Of a DNA stretch of 64,000 nt, positions 60,760-64,000 are shown one piece after another (position 1 is the stretch's first letter; each line of letters opens with the position of its first letter). This DNA is from Rotaria sp. Silwood1 (Eukaryota > Rotifera > Eurotatoria > Philodinida > Philodinidae). Location of the stretch: positions 56,406-120,405 of the forward strand of contig CAJNOP010000087.1 in assembly GCA_905250075.1 (NCBI GenBank), read 5' to 3'. Under the pieces are notes generated by a model. The model was not told where the DNA came from and did no database searches. It saw only the letters and a program-made list of their open reading frames with translations. The position numbers and the translations under genes are program-made.

Positions 60760-62252
60760 TAATAAATTTTGTAATCTAAAACAGAAGAAAATCGATCGAA
60801 CAGCTAGTAACTATTTGATAGTTAAAAACATAATATGATTAGAAAATGCTTTTTTCTCTTCTCCTATATAGACAAATTGTTCGTTATTCATATCAATTTA
60901 CGACTCACTAGAATAGGGATATATTTTACAATAAAAAAAATGAATTTTATTATTTTTTTTCGTAAACAAAACTCTGAGTTTCATTGTCTTTAGTCTGACT
61001 TTTTGTTTGAAGAAAAAAATTTTTTCTTTTGGCAAATGTAACAAACTCACATGATAATACACAAAAAACACATTCATTTTATCGATTTTGTCTATATAAA
61101 TAATGAATGAATATGCACCATTGAAAAACATGTTTTGCTCTATTTTGTATGAATCTATTCAAGCATAGCACGATCGCTATCGACCATTGACTGTGTACAA
61201 TAAAAAGAAGAGAGTCGATCAGCCATCAACTGATCCTCTCTTATTTAAATATATTTTATTATTTTCATAATAGTCAGTTTGTGTATTATAAATCATTGGT
61301 CATTCAAATTAGACTATTAGATATTATTAAGGCTCTCACCCAATGACTCACAACTGGATAGTATCTGTCTCGTATAGTATTTATGTGCATTGTGCTTTTT
61401 ATATTTACTATTTCTTTTCTTCTTTCAACTGCTATACAATGACTAATACATGAAATAACCTTTATTTTTCTCTATAGAATAGTGTATACGATTATGACAA
61501 AATATTTTTTCTCTCTCTTGCATATGACTTTGTTAACTGGTATGTAGTATATAAGGATGCTATGATAAAGATCTTCTCAATGCTGGATTTCGAAAAGCAT
61601 CAATCGACTTTGAATTAAATACCATTCGATACATTTTTCAAAACTGCACACAATAATATCATTACATTAAATTTCATTGATGAACAAAACATTTTAAATT
61701 AATATCATGAAGCTTATGAATACCGAAAGTTGTCCTTAATGACTATTATTTGGTTGCTTTTCGACGGAATAATCAAGATTTCTATTAAAAAATTTGATAT
61801 TATTGGTATCAGAATAAAAAATTGACATGATGCATCGTTTATGGCAAAGCACTTGATGTAAAAGATAAACAACTAAGACTGACTAATTTGCTCTTTTCAT
61901 AAAGATGGTTATGAGATCTTGTCCGATTGCAACGGACTGATAAAAAAATGCAGAATTTTTGTAATATATTTTATCTAATATTTTAAATCAGTAAATAGTT
62001 GTTAGATAAAACTAGAAGCACTGACTAATTTTGAAATTTAGCGAAATCAAAAAAGCAGATTTTCTTTTAGAACAAGTAATGTGTCGTAATGTACTCATTC
62101 GAAAATGATAATACGTTGAATTTAACATTCACTTGAATAGTTCTGTTTAGGTCCTATTATTAATAAGTTGTGCTAAGGCATTTTCGTTCTCATACATTGA
62201 GTGTTGATGAAAACAGCTCTTATGTTAGACAACTAAATTACTTTTCTTTGGT
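60760..62252. other. Intergenic, nothing recognised
   Basis: AT-rich, no gene seen; the minus-strand open stretch at 60898-61131 is Lys/Phe-rich noise. Confidence 0.5.
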
Positions 62253-62852
62253 TCAATCATTAGGATCTTTTAGCTCCTTCGTAATTTTCTGTAACATTGT
62301 TTCCATCAACAGATGATAAATCAGACATTTACCATTACCAAATACATCGATATCAATCTTTATTATAAATGATGTAAAACCTTGTCGCACTCTAATATTT
62401 GCCAACCTGATAAGTTCTTCTTGTAGCCGAGCCAGTTGTTCTTTCTATTTACATAGATCTGTTTCAACAAAGTCATTTTCTTGACAACATTGACGTAGTT
62501 GATCAGTTAGCTTATGTAGTCTGCCATATATTTGAGTAATTTGTTGAGTAGTATGTTTAAATAAAAATTATCTAACTTCTTCTGCTGTTTGTCGAATTTT
62601 GTTGATTGACTCCTGTTCCCATTTATCTATTTATTCTATCGATGACTGCTGTTGTGACTAAGATATTCTTTTAGTAAGAGTTTGTCGAAATAGATCGTGA
62701 GTAACTTAAACATCGTCTAATTGTTTACTTAATTCTTGACGATGGATTTCCAAGTGATTGTAGCAAAAAGATTGTGAGCAACCTTCACACTTAACAGTAC
62801 GTCTTTCTTTATTGCATATACTACAAAGATTTGTATCAGTTGCTGTTGCCAT
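62253..62852 (-). pseudogene. B-box zinc-finger/coiled-coil gene with five in-frame stops and no frameshift
   Basis: Minus strand, ATG at 62850-62852, 200 codons to TGA 62253-62255, all in one frame. It starts MATATDTNLCSICNKERRTV, then KCEGCSQSFCYNHLEIHRQE: Cys/His spacing of a B-box finger. An antiparallel coiled coil follows (IDKWEQESINKIRQTAEEVR, TQQITQIYGRLHKLTDQLRQ, EQLARLQEELIRLANI). In TRIM-like bdelloid proteins this precedes NHL or other domains. Five stops (TAA, TAG, TAA, TAA, TAG) lie after DDV, KRIS, SSIE, EEVR and LCK; family resemblance suggests several replace Gln (CAA) or Trp (TGG), i.e. single transitions. It may be a recently silenced gene, or one with edited or recoded transcripts; pseudogene is the default. 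Confidence 0.75.
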
Positions 62853-63156
62853 GTGTCGAACGCTTCGGTGCAGAAATTGTCATGTAAAAGAAACAAAACA
62901 TTGCTTATTATATTATTGTATTCACAAGCAACAGAACATAATGAGCCATCATTAGTTCGTCTCAATATGAAGGCAAGAAGTCGTGTGAAATGAATCAAAT
63001 TAATACCAGCTATGGTTGAGTCATAGTCTATATTATATTCGTTTTGTGTACATCAGAAAAAGACCATCGATAGATGTCTATAATTGTTACTATAGGGTTT
63101 TAGAAGAAATTCTAAATTATTTTGTGGTTTTCTATTCGTCTATTATTATTGCCCAT

Positions 63157-63720
63157 CTCAAAAAATAAGGCGGGTGGACATTTTTCGAATAACTTTTGAT
63201 AGAAACAAGATAGAGAGCTGCGATTTTCACCGTTGGAAAGAGGTGATGACAGCACATCCAACTCGATATCATAAGGTACTTTAACTTAGTTTTTACAAGC
63301 ACTGAAACCCACGTTTTTGAAAACGAACATATTCCGTTAGGTGGCTACAGTGAATTTTTAAGAATTTGGTGTGCATTCCAAGCTCTTACAGAATAGCAAG
63401 AAAGCTGCGCAAGGCCTAGACTTTTAGATTTAGTCCTTTTGGAGGTATAAGTCTTCTAATTGAAATTCTGAGCCGGTTTTTCTATTAATTTTTGTGAAAA
63501 ATCCACTTTTTTGTATTTTTATTATAAAATCAAAAAGTAACCTTTCGACACTTTTTTAGAAAGCTGGTTGAGAAAACTTCAGAGAGTTTACTAGAAAAAC
63601 CTATATTACATGATTTGATGTGCCGTCATCTCCTCTTTCCAAAAATGAAAACCACAGCTCTCTATCTTGCTTCTATCAAAAGTTATCCGAAAAATACCCA
63701 CGCGTCTTCTTTTTTGAAAT
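63157..63720. mobile_element. MITE related to the 27.7-kb element (family A)
   Basis: The left arm contains TTTTTCGAATAACTTTTGAT then AGAAACAAGATAGAGAGCTG; the reverse-complemented right arm has TTTTTCGGATAACTTTTGAT then AGAAGCAAGATAGAGAGCTG. Both continue with TTTCA and GGAAAGAGG. The same AATAACTTTTGATAG core is in the 27666-28170 element. Boundaries (CTCAAAAAATAAG on the left) are approximate. No coding capacity. Confidence 0.7.
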
Positions 63721-63867
63721 AGGTATTAGTACTTGTACTTATTCATGTCTGAAAAAGTACACTATGTTGTACATTATCTCTACTTGAGTAGATTTCATAG
63801 AAGGTCTTGTCAAAATTCTTCGATTGATTGTGTCAAAAGTTACAATAATTAGTTGACAATGAATATT

Positions 63868-63933
63868 TCAAGCTAAGCCACCACTATCGCCATTAATGGC
63901 ATTACCAAAAGATGTTGTTTGATATTCTTTTTT
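63868..63933 (-). CDS. Possible last exon of a gene running off the right edge
   Basis: After a candidate acceptor (ACGTTAG) the minus strand reads KKEYQTTSFGNAINGDSGGL-A and stops at TGA 63868-63870. It is short and I do not recognise the family; it could be the 3' end of a gene whose upstream exons lie beyond the window, or chance. Confidence 0.25.
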   Translation of the reverse strand, partial: KKEYQTTSFGNAINGDSGGLA

Positions 63934-64000
63934 CTAACGTACACGAAAATAATAGATCGTTAATCCAGTAAAATAATTAATCAACTGACAAAAAAAGTTT

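Noticed and set aside
62253..62852. Idea that a variant genetic code (stop codons read as Gln/Trp) explains the many in-frame stops
   Set aside because: PLD, HIRA, the oxidase, the dehydratase-like protein and the protease read through with the standard code and end at ordinary stops; several dead genes also carry frameshifts.

Overview
This is AT-rich eukaryotic (animal) DNA, most likely from a bdelloid rotifer. Four things point there. (1) Two multi-exon animal genes, phospholipase D1/2 and HIRA, reconstruct completely with GT-AG introns, many only about 40-100 nt long. (2) Degenerate TGTGGG-type repeats, the telomere repeat described for bdelloids, are scattered through the window. (3) There are remnants of families I associate with bdelloid genomes (TPR, ADP-ribosyltransferase, B-box, TRAF-type, rhodopsin-like GPCR, processive GT2). 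(4) Two long ORFs look fungal-like, and bdelloids are known for acquired genes. The assignment is inference; no species is claimed.

Layout. 0-12 kb is degraded: a TPR remnant and a surface-protein tail (1-807), a foldback element rich in GGTACC (3247-4044), and a GPCR pseudogene (4611-5231) broken by a Tc1/mariner copy (5234-7283), then a long gene-poor stretch. 12-14 kb carries an intronless laccase-like multicopper oxidase (+). 14-19 kb has a CGTATACG repeat, an odd array of exon-sized units bounded by splice signals (14821-14990), an ADP-ribosyltransferase pseudogene and telomere-like hairpins. 19.5-21.8 kb is an aldos-2-ulose dehydratase-like protein (-). 24.1-25.3 kb is a dead chitin-synthase-like GT2 gene (+). 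27.4-45.1 kb is one phospholipase D gene (-) with 24 exons whose phases all agree (1118 aa). Its introns are packed with transposable elements, including a composite foldback structure of about 4.2 kb (37.2-41.4 kb). 45-50 kb holds telomere-like hairpins around a TRAF-type pseudogene. 50.5-54.6 kb is HIRA (-; five exons, 835 aa). 55.8-57.2 kb has a hAT-like MITE and a degenerate tRNA-like sequence. 59.5-60.8 kb is a papain-type cysteine protease (-; five exons, 339 aa). 62.3-62.9 kb is a B-box gene with five stops and no frameshift. The right end has a MITE and perhaps the last exon of a gene running off the window.

Intact genes: multicopper oxidase, the dehydratase-like protein (first exon unresolved), phospholipase D, HIRA and the cysteine protease. 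They do not form a pathway, except that the two secreted, nearly intronless enzymes (oxidase and dehydratase-like) resemble extracellular enzymes of wood-rotting fungi and could be independent acquisitions. The rest is mainly gene remnants and non-autonomous DNA transposons. I saw no clear retroelement, rRNA or CRISPR array.
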